DNA of 31,053 bases from an uncultured Prevotellaceae bacterium. Lineage in GTDB: Bacteria > Bacteroidota > Bacteroidia > Bacteroidales > Bacteroidaceae. This document shows, piece after piece, positions 16,082-23,780 of the stretch. The stretch's first letter is position 1, and each line of letters begins with the position of its first letter. The stretch covers positions 1 through 31,053 of the forward strand of contig CALFJG010000082.1 of NCBI GenBank assembly GCA_937877625.1. The letters run 5' to 3'. The notes beneath the pieces are model-generated. The model saw nothing but the letters and a program-made list of their open reading frames with translations. It searched no databases and had not been told where the DNA came from. Made by a program: the position numbers and the translations under genes.

Positions 16082-17128
16082 ATGAGTACACCTGACTGGC
16101 AATCCCTTGTTCGCCCAAACATCTGGCATCTTGCGCCCTATCGCTCTGCCCGCGACGAATATAGCGGCACCGATGCGCACGTCTTTCTTGATGCCAACGA
16201 AAATCCTTACAACCGCCCCTATAATCGCTATCCCGACCCCTTGCAACGCGAGCTAAAACAGCAGGTTTCGCGCGTTAAAGGTGTGCCCGTTGGAAACATC
16301 TTCCTCGGCAATGGCAGCGACGAAGCCATAGACCTTATCTATCGCGTATTTTGTAGGCCGAGCAAAGACAACGTTGTTGCCATAGAACCCACGTATGGTA
16401 TGTACAGCGTGTGTGCCGCCATCAACGACGTGGAATACCGGCGCGTCACGCTTGAAGCCCACTTCTCACTGCGTGCCGATAAACTGCTGCAAGCCTGTAG
16501 TCAGAACACCAAAGCCATTTTTATTTGTAGCCCCAACAATCCCACGGGTAACGCTATGGAACGTAAAGAAATGTTGCGCCTGTGCGAAGACTTTAATGGC
16601 ATTGTAGTGATTGACGAGGCATACGTTGATTTCCAGCGCGAACCGTCTATCGTCTCAGAGTTGTCGGCACACCCTAACCTCGTGGTGCTTCAAACACTCT
16701 CCAAGGCTTGGGGCAGTGCCGCAATACGTCTTGGTATGGCCTTTGCACACGAAACCGTCATCGGCTTTTTCAATAAGGTAAAGTATCCGTACAACGTCAA
16801 TCACCTCACACAGGAACAGGCCTCTGAGATGCTCCACCACATTGACGACGTAGAGAAATGGGTACACCTTATTCTTGATGAACGTCCCAAGGTGATGCGC
16901 GCCGTGAGCGAACTACCTTACTGCAAAGAAGTATTCCCCACCGAAGCCAATTTCTTCTTGGCCCGTATGACTAAGGCCGATGCGCTCTACAACTATCTTG
17001 TGGAACGTGGCATCGTGGTACGCAACCGTAGCCGCGTAACACTTTGCCAAGATTGCCTGCGCATCACCATCGGCACGCCCGCCGAAAACACCGCCTTGAT
17101 AGCCGCTCTGCGGCAGTGGGAGGGATAA
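16082..17128 (+). CDS. hisC: histidinol-phosphate aminotransferase
   Basis: This PLP-dependent fold-type I enzyme transaminates imidazole acetol phosphate to histidinol phosphate. The 348 residues include FLDANENPYNRPYNRYPDP, the PLP phosphate-binding GNGSDEAIDLIY, CSPNNPTGN, the cofactor Asp in VIDEAYVDF and the PLP lysine K208 in LSKAWGSAAIRLG. It lies 55 bp after hisD and just before hisB, giving the order hisG-hisD-hisC-hisB usual in Bacteroidota. hisH, hisA, hisF and hisI are not in the window. Confidence 0.95.
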   Translation: MSTPDWQSLVRPNIWHLAPYRSARDEYSGTDAHVFLDANENPYNRPYNRYPDPLQRELKQQVSRVKGVPVGNIFLGNGSDEAIDLIYRVFCRPSKDNVVAIEPTYGMYSVCAAINDVEYRRVTLEAHFSLRADKLLQACSQNTKAIFICSPNNPTGNAMERKEMLRLCEDFNGIVVIDEAYVDFQREPSIVSELSAHPNLVVLQTLSKAWGSAAIRLGMAFAHETVIGFFNKVKYPYNVNHLTQEQASEMLHHIDDVEKWVHLILDERPKVMRAVSELPYCKEVFPTEANFFLARMTKADALYNYLVERGIVVRNRSRVTLCQDCLRITIGTPAENTALIAALRQWEG

Positions 17129-17180
17129 CATCATAATGTCCTCTTGCGCAAATAAAAAAAATAGTTTTAACGCCAATACT

Positions 17181-18248
17181 ATGCTCCGCAAAGCCCTTTT
17201 TATAGACCGCGACGGCACCATTATCCAAGAGCCTGCCGACGAGCAGATTGATAGCTTTGACAAATTGCAGTTCGTTCCCGGCGTACTGAACGCTTTGTCG
17301 GAAATACGCTGCAAAACGGACTACGAATTCATCCTCGTCTCCAACCAAGACGGGCTCGGCACCAACAGCTTTCCCGAAGAAACCTTTTGGCCCGTCCACA
17401 ATTTTGTAATGCAAACACTCAAAGGCGAGGGCATTACATTTGAAGCCGAGCACATCGACCGCCACTTCCCCGCCGACAATGCACCCACACGCAAGCCCGG
17501 CACAGCAATGCTCACGCGCTATATGAACGGCGACTACGACCTCAGTGCCTCCTATGTGATTGGCGACCGCGACACAGACGTACAACTCGCTAAAAACATC
17601 GGTTGTCGCGCACTTAAGCTCGGCGAGGGTATGGACTGGAAACGTATTGCCGAAATCCTACTCGTAGGCGAGCGTTACGCCACTACGCGACGCGTCACAG
17701 CCGAAACAGACATCTATGTGGAAATCTATTTAGACAATCCGCAAGTGTGCGACATTAGCACCGGGCTGGGTTTCTTTGACCACATGCTACAACAAATCGC
17801 ACATCACGGCGGCATAGGCTTGAAGGTAAAAGCGCAAGGCGACCTTCACGTAGATGAGCACCACACCGTGGAAGACACCGCCATCGTATTGGGCGAGTGC
17901 CTGCGCAAAGCCGTCGGCAACAAACTCGGACTGCAGCGCTATGGCTTCTCTTTACCTATGGACGACTGCCTCTGCAGCGTGGCGTTAGACATGGGTGGAC
18001 GTCCCTGGCTCGTTTGGAATGCTGAATTCAAACGCGAACGCATAGGCGATGTGCCGGCAGAGCTTTTCTTCCACTTTTTCAAGAGCCTCAGCGATGCCGC
18101 CGCAATGAACCTCAACATTCAAGCCCAAGGCTCTAACGAACACCATAAGATAGAAGGCATCTTTAAGGCCTTTTCCCGTGCCTTGCGTATGGCATTGCGA
18201 CGTGATACGAACTGCCTACTCCTCCCATCCTCAAAAGGAACTCTCTGA
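17181..18248 (+). CDS. hisB: bifunctional histidinol-phosphatase / imidazoleglycerol-phosphate dehydratase
   Basis: HisB performs two histidine-pathway steps with fused domains. The N-terminal HAD phosphatase shows DRDGT close to the start, VSNQDGLGT and GDRDTD. The C-terminal dehydratase shows FFDHMLQQIAHHGG, DEHHTVEDTA and the terminal family sequence LLPSSKGTL. I start at ATG 17181 (355 residues) where MLRKALFIDRDGT matches the family; ATG 17136 is in frame, closer to hisC, and adds 15 residues without obvious similarity. The TGA stop at 18246-18248 touches a palindromic element that begins at 18250. Confidence 0.94.
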   Translation: MLRKALFIDRDGTIIQEPADEQIDSFDKLQFVPGVLNALSEIRCKTDYEFILVSNQDGLGTNSFPEETFWPVHNFVMQTLKGEGITFEAEHIDRHFPADNAPTRKPGTAMLTRYMNGDYDLSASYVIGDRDTDVQLAKNIGCRALKLGEGMDWKRIAEILLVGERYATTRRVTAETDIYVEIYLDNPQVCDISTGLGFFDHMLQQIAHHGGIGLKVKAQGDLHVDEHHTVEDTAIVLGECLRKAVGNKLGLQRYGFSLPMDDCLCSVALDMGGRPWLVWNAEFKRERIGDVPAELFFHFFKSLSDAAAMNLNIQAQGSNEHHKIEGIFKAFSRALRMALRRDTNCLLLPSSKGTL

Positions 18249-18249
18249 A

Positions 18250-18326
18250 GGTGGGTTCTATTAATTCGCTCTGGTTAAAAACCCCATCTATGTCAAACTT
18301 AACCGTGGAAATTCATAGAACCCACC
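18250..18326 (-). mobile_element. 77-bp palindromic MITE-like element (copy R1)
   Basis: Ends GGTGGGTTCTAT and ATAGAACCCACC are inverted repeats. Inside (minus strand) it carries CCACGGTTAAGTTTGACATA, shared with the copies at 23716 and 27695, which have the opposite orientation. The flanking 4-mers TGAA and TTAA are an imperfect target duplication. It follows the hisB stop and precedes the DUF6359 lipoprotein. Confidence 0.75.
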
Positions 18327-18346
18327 TTAAAAGCTCACCGTTCAAT

Positions 18347-18925
18347 ATGTATAAATACCTTCCGCTCTTTCTGCTACTACTCTTCTCCTGCAATCACATT
18401 GATTTGGTTGACGACGAAGAAGAAAACACCGACACGAACACGGAGAACACCAACCCCTCCTCCGATGAAGAGGGAGACGTACTCTCCGTGGCCGACATCA
18501 TTGGCGGCACTGGTCAGGAAAACATTGTTTTTGTAGATGGATACATTGTGGGCTACATCAAGGGGAATAGTCTTTCAGGGGCTGTGTTCGGTTTGCCCAG
18601 CGAAGAAATAAACACCAACTTTCTGCTTTCTGATAGTCCTGACGAAACGGACATCGAAAACATTATTCCAGTTGAACTTCCTCGGGGAGAAATGCGCGAT
18701 GAACTCAATCTTCTTGATAATCCCGAACTTTTGGGTTGCAAGATACGTATTGAAGCCTATGCTACCACTTATTTCCGTGTAAACGGCCTTAAGCGACTGT
18801 ATTCTTACGAATTATTGTCTGACGAGGAGTCAGAGGAGGGTTCCGACGAGCCAGATAGCGAATCCGACAAGGGGTTGAGCCTGCCTATTGACCACGAGGC
18901 CCTGTTTACAGGCGAAGGGCGATAG
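18347..18925 (+). CDS. DUF6359-type lipoprotein
   Basis: This is probably a surface or periplasmic lipoprotein of 192 residues. It begins with a short lipoprotein signal (MYKYLPLFLLLLFSC, lipidated Cys 15), then an acidic linker rich in D, E, N and T, followed by a domain of about 100 residues resembling DUF6359 (VDGYIVGYIKGNSL, FLLSDSPDETD, IPVELPRGEMRDELNL, YFRVNGLKRLYSYEL). A second acidic tail (SDEESEEGSDEPDSESD) ends it. The family has an OB-like fold and no firmly known role. I choose ATG 18347, because the longer frame would read through the palindromic element. It is 30 bp ahead of malQ. Confidence 0.75.
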   Translation: MYKYLPLFLLLLFSCNHIDLVDDEEENTDTNTENTNPSSDEEGDVLSVADIIGGTGQENIVFVDGYIVGYIKGNSLSGAVFGLPSEEINTNFLLSDSPDETDIENIIPVELPRGEMRDELNLLDNPELLGCKIRIEAYATTYFRVNGLKRLYSYELLSDEESEEGSDEPDSESDKGLSLPIDHEALFTGEGR

Positions 18926-18955
18926 ATTAAGGCACGCTTCATAATCTACATACGA

Positions 18956-21601
18956 ATGACACTCCACTTCCACATACCTTATAGGTGTCATCCAGGCGAA
19001 ACCCTGCGCGTGGCATATTGTTTAATGCCTCAGGGCACTAAAGCCAGGCTGACGCTCCAAAGCACCGACGGCGAAAATCACACCGCCGAGCTAACTATAA
19101 CCGACACCACAGAAATACGTTACCGATACGAGGTGGTTGATAAAAGCGAAAACCTTTTACGCAGCGAAACGATTGCACCGCATCGTGTGAAGATAGAGGG
19201 CGACACAGCAATTGTCCTCTGTGACCAATGGGGCGAGGACACGCCCGAGCCCGCCTTGCTCCGAGGCCGGTTTGCCGAGGCAGCATTTCGCACGAGACGC
19301 CACACACCGCTCACCGAGCACGAGTTTGTGTTTCGCCTCTTCGCCCCCGAGCCTCCTGCGGGCTATCGGTGGGCTATCAGCGGCGACACCGAATGCCTTG
19401 GTCGTTGGAACGAACAAAACGCCGTACCCCTCGTTTGCACCGCCACATACCAATGGGAAGCCTCAGCCGACATCGAAGCATTCGCCACCGGCGCACGCTA
19501 TAAATACATCTTACTTCCGGAGGGAGGAGGCCACGTAATATGGGAGAGAGGCGAAGACCGCGTGATGTCGGACGTACCATTTATAGAAGGCGCACGCTAT
19601 CTCCATACCGATACCCACGCACGCTTTGACCTACAACCGTGGCGCGGTGCTGGTGCAGTAGTACCCGTTTTTTCCCTCCGCAGCAAAGGCAGTCAAGGCA
19701 TCGGCGATTTTGGAGACCTTTATTCTTTTGTAGAATGGGCGGCAGGTTGCGGTATGCGCGCTGTACAAATCCTTCCCATCAACGACACCACCACAAACGG
19801 GATATGGACAGATTCCTATCCCTATAGTGCTATCAGCGTATTCGCCCTCCATCCGCTCTATCTCGACTTGCGCGAATGGCAAGGCTCGCCACTCTGGACA
19901 GCGGAGCGCGAAGCCGAATTTTCCGCCTTAGAGGACGAGACGCTTAACTATGATGCGGTATTCAAGGCCAAGACACGTTTCCTCCACGCCCTTTATAAGG
20001 CCTACGGCAACGACACGTTGCAGTGTGATGGCTGCCAACAATTTATTGCCAGTAATCATCAGTGGTTGCGCCCGTATGCCGTATTCTCCTATCTTCGCGA
20101 CCGTGAGGGAACAACAGACTTCCGACGCTGGGGAGAATTTGCGACCTACGACAACAAGCGTATCAGCCTTCTCCTACAAAGCGATGCTGCCGCTCAACAC
20201 GGAGCAGGCTTCTACGTATATGTGCAATACCTCCTCCACCGGCAAATGACACGTGTACACGAATGTGCACATCGCCTCGGCGTGGTACTCAAAGGCGATA
20301 TTCCCATCGGTGTATCACCCTGCGGAGTGGATGCCTGGACAGACAGCAAGCTGTTTCACTTTAACGGCTGTGCGGGCGCACCTCCCGATTTCTTCTCGCG
20401 CCACGGTCAAAACTGGGGTTTCCCTACCTATAATTGGGAAACAATGGCGCAAGACAACTATGCCTGGTGGCGTGCACGTTTCAGACACATGGCGCACTAC
20501 TTCGATGCCTACCGCCTTGACCACGTACTTGGTTTTTTCCGTATTTGGGAAATCCCCACAGAGCAGTGCTACGGCGTTCTCGGACACTTCCGCCCTGCAC
20601 TACCCCTCACCCGCGAAGAAATACACAACGCCGGCTTCACCGCCCACCCCGACGAGTTATGCCTCGCATCGTGTTCCTACGCCACAGCATCCTCGCTCCT
20701 CAGCGATGAAGAAATCAACACTTATCTCCAAGAAACGAACGGACGTTTTTACCTTAAAGAGATTTGCAACAACCAATCGCGCATTCACTGGCTCATACGC
20801 AACAAAAAACTCCGCGAGGCACTTTGTGACCTCTGCGAAGAAGTACTCTTTATCCGCGATCAAGAACATCCCGACCGCTACCATCCCCGCATTATGGCAC
20901 AAGGGACGGCACGTTATCAAGAATTACCCGAACCACTACGCGAAGCCTTCGACCGCCTACACGAGGATTTCTTTTTCCACCGCCACAACGACTTCTGGGC
21001 TGCTGAGGCGATGAAGAAATTGCCCGCAATGATTGGCAACCCAATAGACTTGGACGCAGCCGATGACCTATTGCTTCCTTGCGCAGAAGACTTAGGCTTC
21101 GTACCGGCGAGCGTACCAGGCGTGCTGGCAAAACTACATATCCTCACCTTAGAAATTCAGCGGATGCCCAAGACCCCGTGGACGCGCTTTGGCCATCCAG
21201 CAGATTACCCTTATCTAAGTGTCTGTGCTACGGGTACACACGATATGTCGCCTTTCCGTCTCTGGTGGCGCGAAAACCACGAACAAACCGAAGCCTACTG
21301 GCATGAGATACTGCACCGAACGGGTGAGCCTCCCCAAGAGGCCGATACAGAAACGTGTGAGGCTGTAATGAGCGACCACCTCGGCTCTGCGAGTATGCTC
21401 TGCCTACAAGCGTTGCAGGACTGGCTGGCCATAAGCCCCTATCTGCGGCACACCGACCCGACAAAAGAACAAATAAACGACCCCGCTAACCCACACCACA
21501 ACTGGGCGTATCGTATGCACCTTACGCTTGATACGCTACGAGCCGACACAGGATTTTCCGAGAAAATTCGTGGTCTTATCGCCCGCAGTGGACGTTTTTA
21601 G
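18956..21601 (+). CDS. malQ: 4-alpha-glucanotransferase with two N-terminal starch-binding domains (GH77, DPE2-like)
   Basis: This amylomaltase moves maltosyl or glucan segments between alpha-1,4-glucans in maltose and glycogen metabolism. At 881 residues it is longer than E. coli MalQ (about 690) because two CBM20-like domains occupy roughly residues 1-230 (FRLFAPEPPAGYRWAISGDT begins the second). The GH77 core starts at VVPVFSLRSKGSQGIGDFGD. Catalytic residues are in place: nucleophile D522 (YRLDHVLGFFRIWEIP), acid/base E711 (CAEDLGFVP) and D763 (CATGTHDMSPFRLWW). No signal peptide is visible, so it is cytoplasmic. Its TAG overlaps the stop codon of the convergent gene at 21598 by four bases, with no terminator between them. 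Confidence 0.94.
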   Translation: MTLHFHIPYRCHPGETLRVAYCLMPQGTKARLTLQSTDGENHTAELTITDTTEIRYRYEVVDKSENLLRSETIAPHRVKIEGDTAIVLCDQWGEDTPEPALLRGRFAEAAFRTRRHTPLTEHEFVFRLFAPEPPAGYRWAISGDTECLGRWNEQNAVPLVCTATYQWEASADIEAFATGARYKYILLPEGGGHVIWERGEDRVMSDVPFIEGARYLHTDTHARFDLQPWRGAGAVVPVFSLRSKGSQGIGDFGDLYSFVEWAAGCGMRAVQILPINDTTTNGIWTDSYPYSAISVFALHPLYLDLREWQGSPLWTAEREAEFSALEDETLNYDAVFKAKTRFLHALYKAYGNDTLQCDGCQQFIASNHQWLRPYAVFSYLRDREGTTDFRRWGEFATYDNKRISLLLQSDAAAQHGAGFYVYVQYLLHRQMTRVHECAHRLGVVLKGDIPIGVSPCGVDAWTDSKLFHFNGCAGAPPDFFSRHGQNWGFPTYNWETMAQDNYAWWRARFRHMAHYFDAYRLDHVLGFFRIWEIPTEQCYGVLGHFRPALPLTREEIHNAGFTAHPDELCLASCSYATASSLLSDEEINTYLQETNGRFYLKEICNNQSRIHWLIRNKKLREALCDLCEEVLFIRDQEHPDRYHPRIMAQGTARYQELPEPLREAFDRLHEDFFFHRHNDFWAAEAMKKLPAMIGNPIDLDAADDLLLPCAEDLGFVPASVPGVLAKLHILTLEIQRMPKTPWTRFGHPADYPYLSVCATGTHDMSPFRLWWRENHEQTEAYWHEILHRTGEPPQEADTETCEAVMSDHLGSASMLCLQALQDWLAISPYLRHTDPTKEQINDPANPHHNWAYRMHLTLDTLRADTGFSEKIRGLIARSGRF

Positions 21602-21930
21602 CTTTTAGATAGGTCGAGCGCGGGGCCAGGCTTTACGGTTTGGCCATCCGTGTGTACAAGGCCGCTGGCCTTAGCCTTACCTACAAGAATATGGGCAATC
21701 TTCTCGCCCACATGCAAACGAGCCTTGAGTTCTTTGATAAGCCGATTGTGAGAGATGACGGGCTTCTTCACCTCGGTAAAAACCTCCCGGAGTACTCCAG
21801 CAAGACGCTCTGTGTCGCCAGCCAGATTGCTATGACCACGATGCTTGAAAAAGTAGAGTACAAGCAGAAAGACAACGATACCAAGCACGATGGCAATTGT
21901 TGTTGTAGTAATGATAAGTGGCATTGGCAT
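21598..21930 (-). CDS. small single-pass membrane protein
   Basis: The 110-residue protein has one N-terminal membrane helix (about residues 4-28, TIAIVLGIVVFLLVLYFF) and a basic/amphipathic cytoplasmic part (EVFTEVKKPVISHNRLIKEL, then HVGEKIAHILVGKAKASGL). I do not recognise the family. The start at 21930 fits a promoter box at 21965-21972; the frame extends to 22047, but that would run through both promoters. It is divergent from the DASS transporter and convergent with malQ. Confidence 0.7.
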   Translation of the reverse strand: MPMPLIITTTTIAIVLGIVVFLLVLYFFKHRGHSNLAGDTERLAGVLREVFTEVKKPVISHNRLIKELKARLHVGEKIAHILVGKAKASGLVHTDGQTVKPGPALDLSKS

Positions 21931-21964
21931 AGTCTTTTTGTTTATGGTTTTGATATTCTGCGAG

Positions 21965-21972
21965 CAAATATA
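21965..21972 (-). promoter_or_regulatory. -7 box for the small membrane protein
   Basis: On the minus strand TATATTTG matches TAnnTTTG, about 35 bp before the ATG at 21930. It lies 43 bp from the oppositely directed box at 22016, so the two promoters overlap at their -33 regions. Confidence 0.6.
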
Positions 21973-22015
21973 GATAATGTTTACCAATCTGCACGACTTT
22001 GCGCAGAGAAAAACG

Positions 22016-22023
22016 TATTTTTG
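22016..22023 (+). promoter_or_regulatory. -7 box for the DASS transporter
   Basis: TATTTTTG matches TAnnTTTG 32 bp before the ATG at 22056. It rules out the in-frame TTG at 21999, which lies upstream of it. Confidence 0.6.
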
Positions 22024-22055
22024 CCGCGCAAAACGAAACACACTCATTTTTTCTT

Positions 22056-23615
22056 ATGGACGAGATTAAACACGCTCCCGAAGTTAGTGAAGACGAACTC
22101 ACAGGTGACAAATCGTTTGACCGCTGGCGACGCCTCATTGGTGCCTTTTGTGCTCCCCTGTGTGCCTTATTAGTATGGTACGTGGACATTCCAGGGTTGT
22201 CAGACCAGGCTCACACGCTTCTTGCTATTATGACGCTTGTGGCACTCTGGTGGATAACAGAGCCAGTACCCATTCCTGTAACATCACTCATAGGCCCCAC
22301 ACTCTGCGTAGTATTTGGTGTGGTAAGTATGAAAGAGGCTTTTGCTGCCTTTGGCAACCAGATGATTTTTCTCTTTATGGGCGGTTTTATCATAGCCAAG
22401 GGAATGATGGTCAACGGTCTTGACAAACGCATCGCTTACGGCATTATTTCTATGCCGTGGGTGGGCGATAGCCCGCGACGCATCTTCATTGCCATAGGAA
22501 TGGCTTGTATGCTTTGTTCGGGATGGATTAGCAATACTGCTACAGCTGCTATGATGTTTCCTATCGCCTTAGGATTGCTCGAAGCCATTCGTGAAATGAT
22601 GGCAAACAATGGACGCGAAATAAATCTCCATTCTTATAAATACGCCACGGGATTGATGCTTATGACGGCCTATTCGTGTTCCATCGGTGGTGTACTCACC
22701 CCTATCGGTACACCTCCAAACATTATGATGCTCGGGTTTCTCTCCGAGAAAAGTGCCGACTATCATATCACGTTCTTTCAGTGGATGACGTGGGGTCTTC
22801 TGGCTATGGTGATATATTTTATCATTGCATACATTGTGCTATGGAAAATGTTCCCTGCCGATGTAAAACATATTAAAGGTGCGCAAGACTTTATCCGCAG
22901 CAAGAAACGCGAACTCGGAAGTTGGACTACCGCGCAAAGAAACACGCTCTTGGCTTTCTTAGTGGCTGTGGTGTTGTGGGTGACACCTGGTGTGCTGAGC
23001 GTGGTGTTCGGTAATGAGAGTGTTGAACTGAAAGCATACAACAAGGTGTTCCCCGAAGCCGTGGTTGCAATGATTGGAGGTCTCTTAATGTTCTTCTTGC
23101 CTACAAATCGGCACTTCACACGAATGACTTTACGCTGGAAAGATGCCGTGAAAGGTATTGAATGGGGTACGCTGTTGCTCTTCGGCGGCGGTTTAGCGAT
23201 GGGCGGAATGATGTATAGCACAGGGCTCTCCGCTTGGATTGGCGACCAAATAATAGCAATGATGGGTGGCGAACCGAATGAAGCCATCTTTGTAGGTGTG
23301 TTCTGCGTTGCAGCGTTGTTGATGTCTGAACTCACCTCTCACACCGCTGCGGTAGGTATGATTGGCCCATTGGCTGTCGGTGCCGCGCTGAGTGCAGGCT
23401 TTAGCCCTATACCCGTAGCGGTAGGTATTGCACTATCGTCAAGTCTCGGATTTATGATGCCTGTTAGCACACCGCCGAATGCCATTGTCTATGCCAGTGG
23501 ATACATACCCATTACAAAGATGATAAAGAGCGGGGCGATAATAGACTTTGTCGGCATTGCTTTCGTAACCATTCCCTTGGTACTCTATTTCGTCAGCTGG
23601 GTACTTGGGCTTTAA
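22056..23615 (+). CDS. DASS/SLC13-family anion symporter
   Basis: The 519-residue inner-membrane protein probably imports a dicarboxylate (such as succinate or malate) or sulfate with sodium. It has about a dozen hydrophobic segments and the DASS signatures: the SNT site in WISNTATAAMMFPIALGLLE (159-161), the repeat-related ELTSHTAAVGMIGPL, and the two hairpin tips GTPPNIMMLG and STPPNAIVYASGYIP. The N-terminal ~20 residues are hydrophilic. I start at ATG 22056 (MDEIKHAPEV). Substrate cannot be told from sequence by eye. It is followed by a 26-bp-stem terminator and then a palindromic element. Confidence 0.9.
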   Translation: MDEIKHAPEVSEDELTGDKSFDRWRRLIGAFCAPLCALLVWYVDIPGLSDQAHTLLAIMTLVALWWITEPVPIPVTSLIGPTLCVVFGVVSMKEAFAAFGNQMIFLFMGGFIIAKGMMVNGLDKRIAYGIISMPWVGDSPRRIFIAIGMACMLCSGWISNTATAAMMFPIALGLLEAIREMMANNGREINLHSYKYATGLMLMTAYSCSIGGVLTPIGTPPNIMMLGFLSEKSADYHITFFQWMTWGLLAMVIYFIIAYIVLWKMFPADVKHIKGAQDFIRSKKRELGSWTTAQRNTLLAFLVAVVLWVTPGVLSVVFGNESVELKAYNKVFPEAVVAMIGGLLMFFLPTNRHFTRMTLRWKDAVKGIEWGTLLLFGGGLAMGGMMYSTGLSAWIGDQIIAMMGGEPNEAIFVGVFCVAALLMSELTSHTAAVGMIGPLAVGAALSAGFSPIPVAVGIALSSSLGFMMPVSTPPNAIVYASGYIPITKMIKSGAIIDFVGIAFVTIPLVLYFVSWVLGL

Positions 23616-23656
23616 GCATCCCACGCTTTCGGTATAAAGACCGATACCGACTAAAT

Positions 23657-23711
23657 AGCAAAAGACACAAGAGGGCTACGCAGCGTGCGTAGCCCTCTTG
23701 TGTCTTTTGCT
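23657..23711. terminator. 26-bp perfect-stem bidirectional terminator
   Basis: AGCAAAAGACACAAGAGGGC and the six bases after it (23657-23682) pair perfectly with 23686-23711 around a GCG loop. Flanking A- and T-tracts suit termination from both the DASS gene and the convergent TonB-receptor gene. A perfect stem this long is unusual for a simple terminator. Confidence 0.8.
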
Positions 23712-23715
23712 TTTA

Positions 23716-23779
23716 GGTGGGTTCTATTCATTTCCACGGTTAAGTTTGACATAGATGGGGTCAATTAATAGAACCCACC
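23716..23779 (+). mobile_element. 64-bp palindromic MITE-like element (copy R2)
   Basis: It has the same left 45 bp as R3 and R1 (reverse) apart from two variable bases, and the same 17-bp right end, with only two bases between. The flanking TTTA at 23712-23715 and 23780-23783 is a perfect 4-bp target duplication, and its right copy contains the TAA stop of the TonB-receptor gene. Confidence 0.8.
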
Positions 23780-23780
23780 T

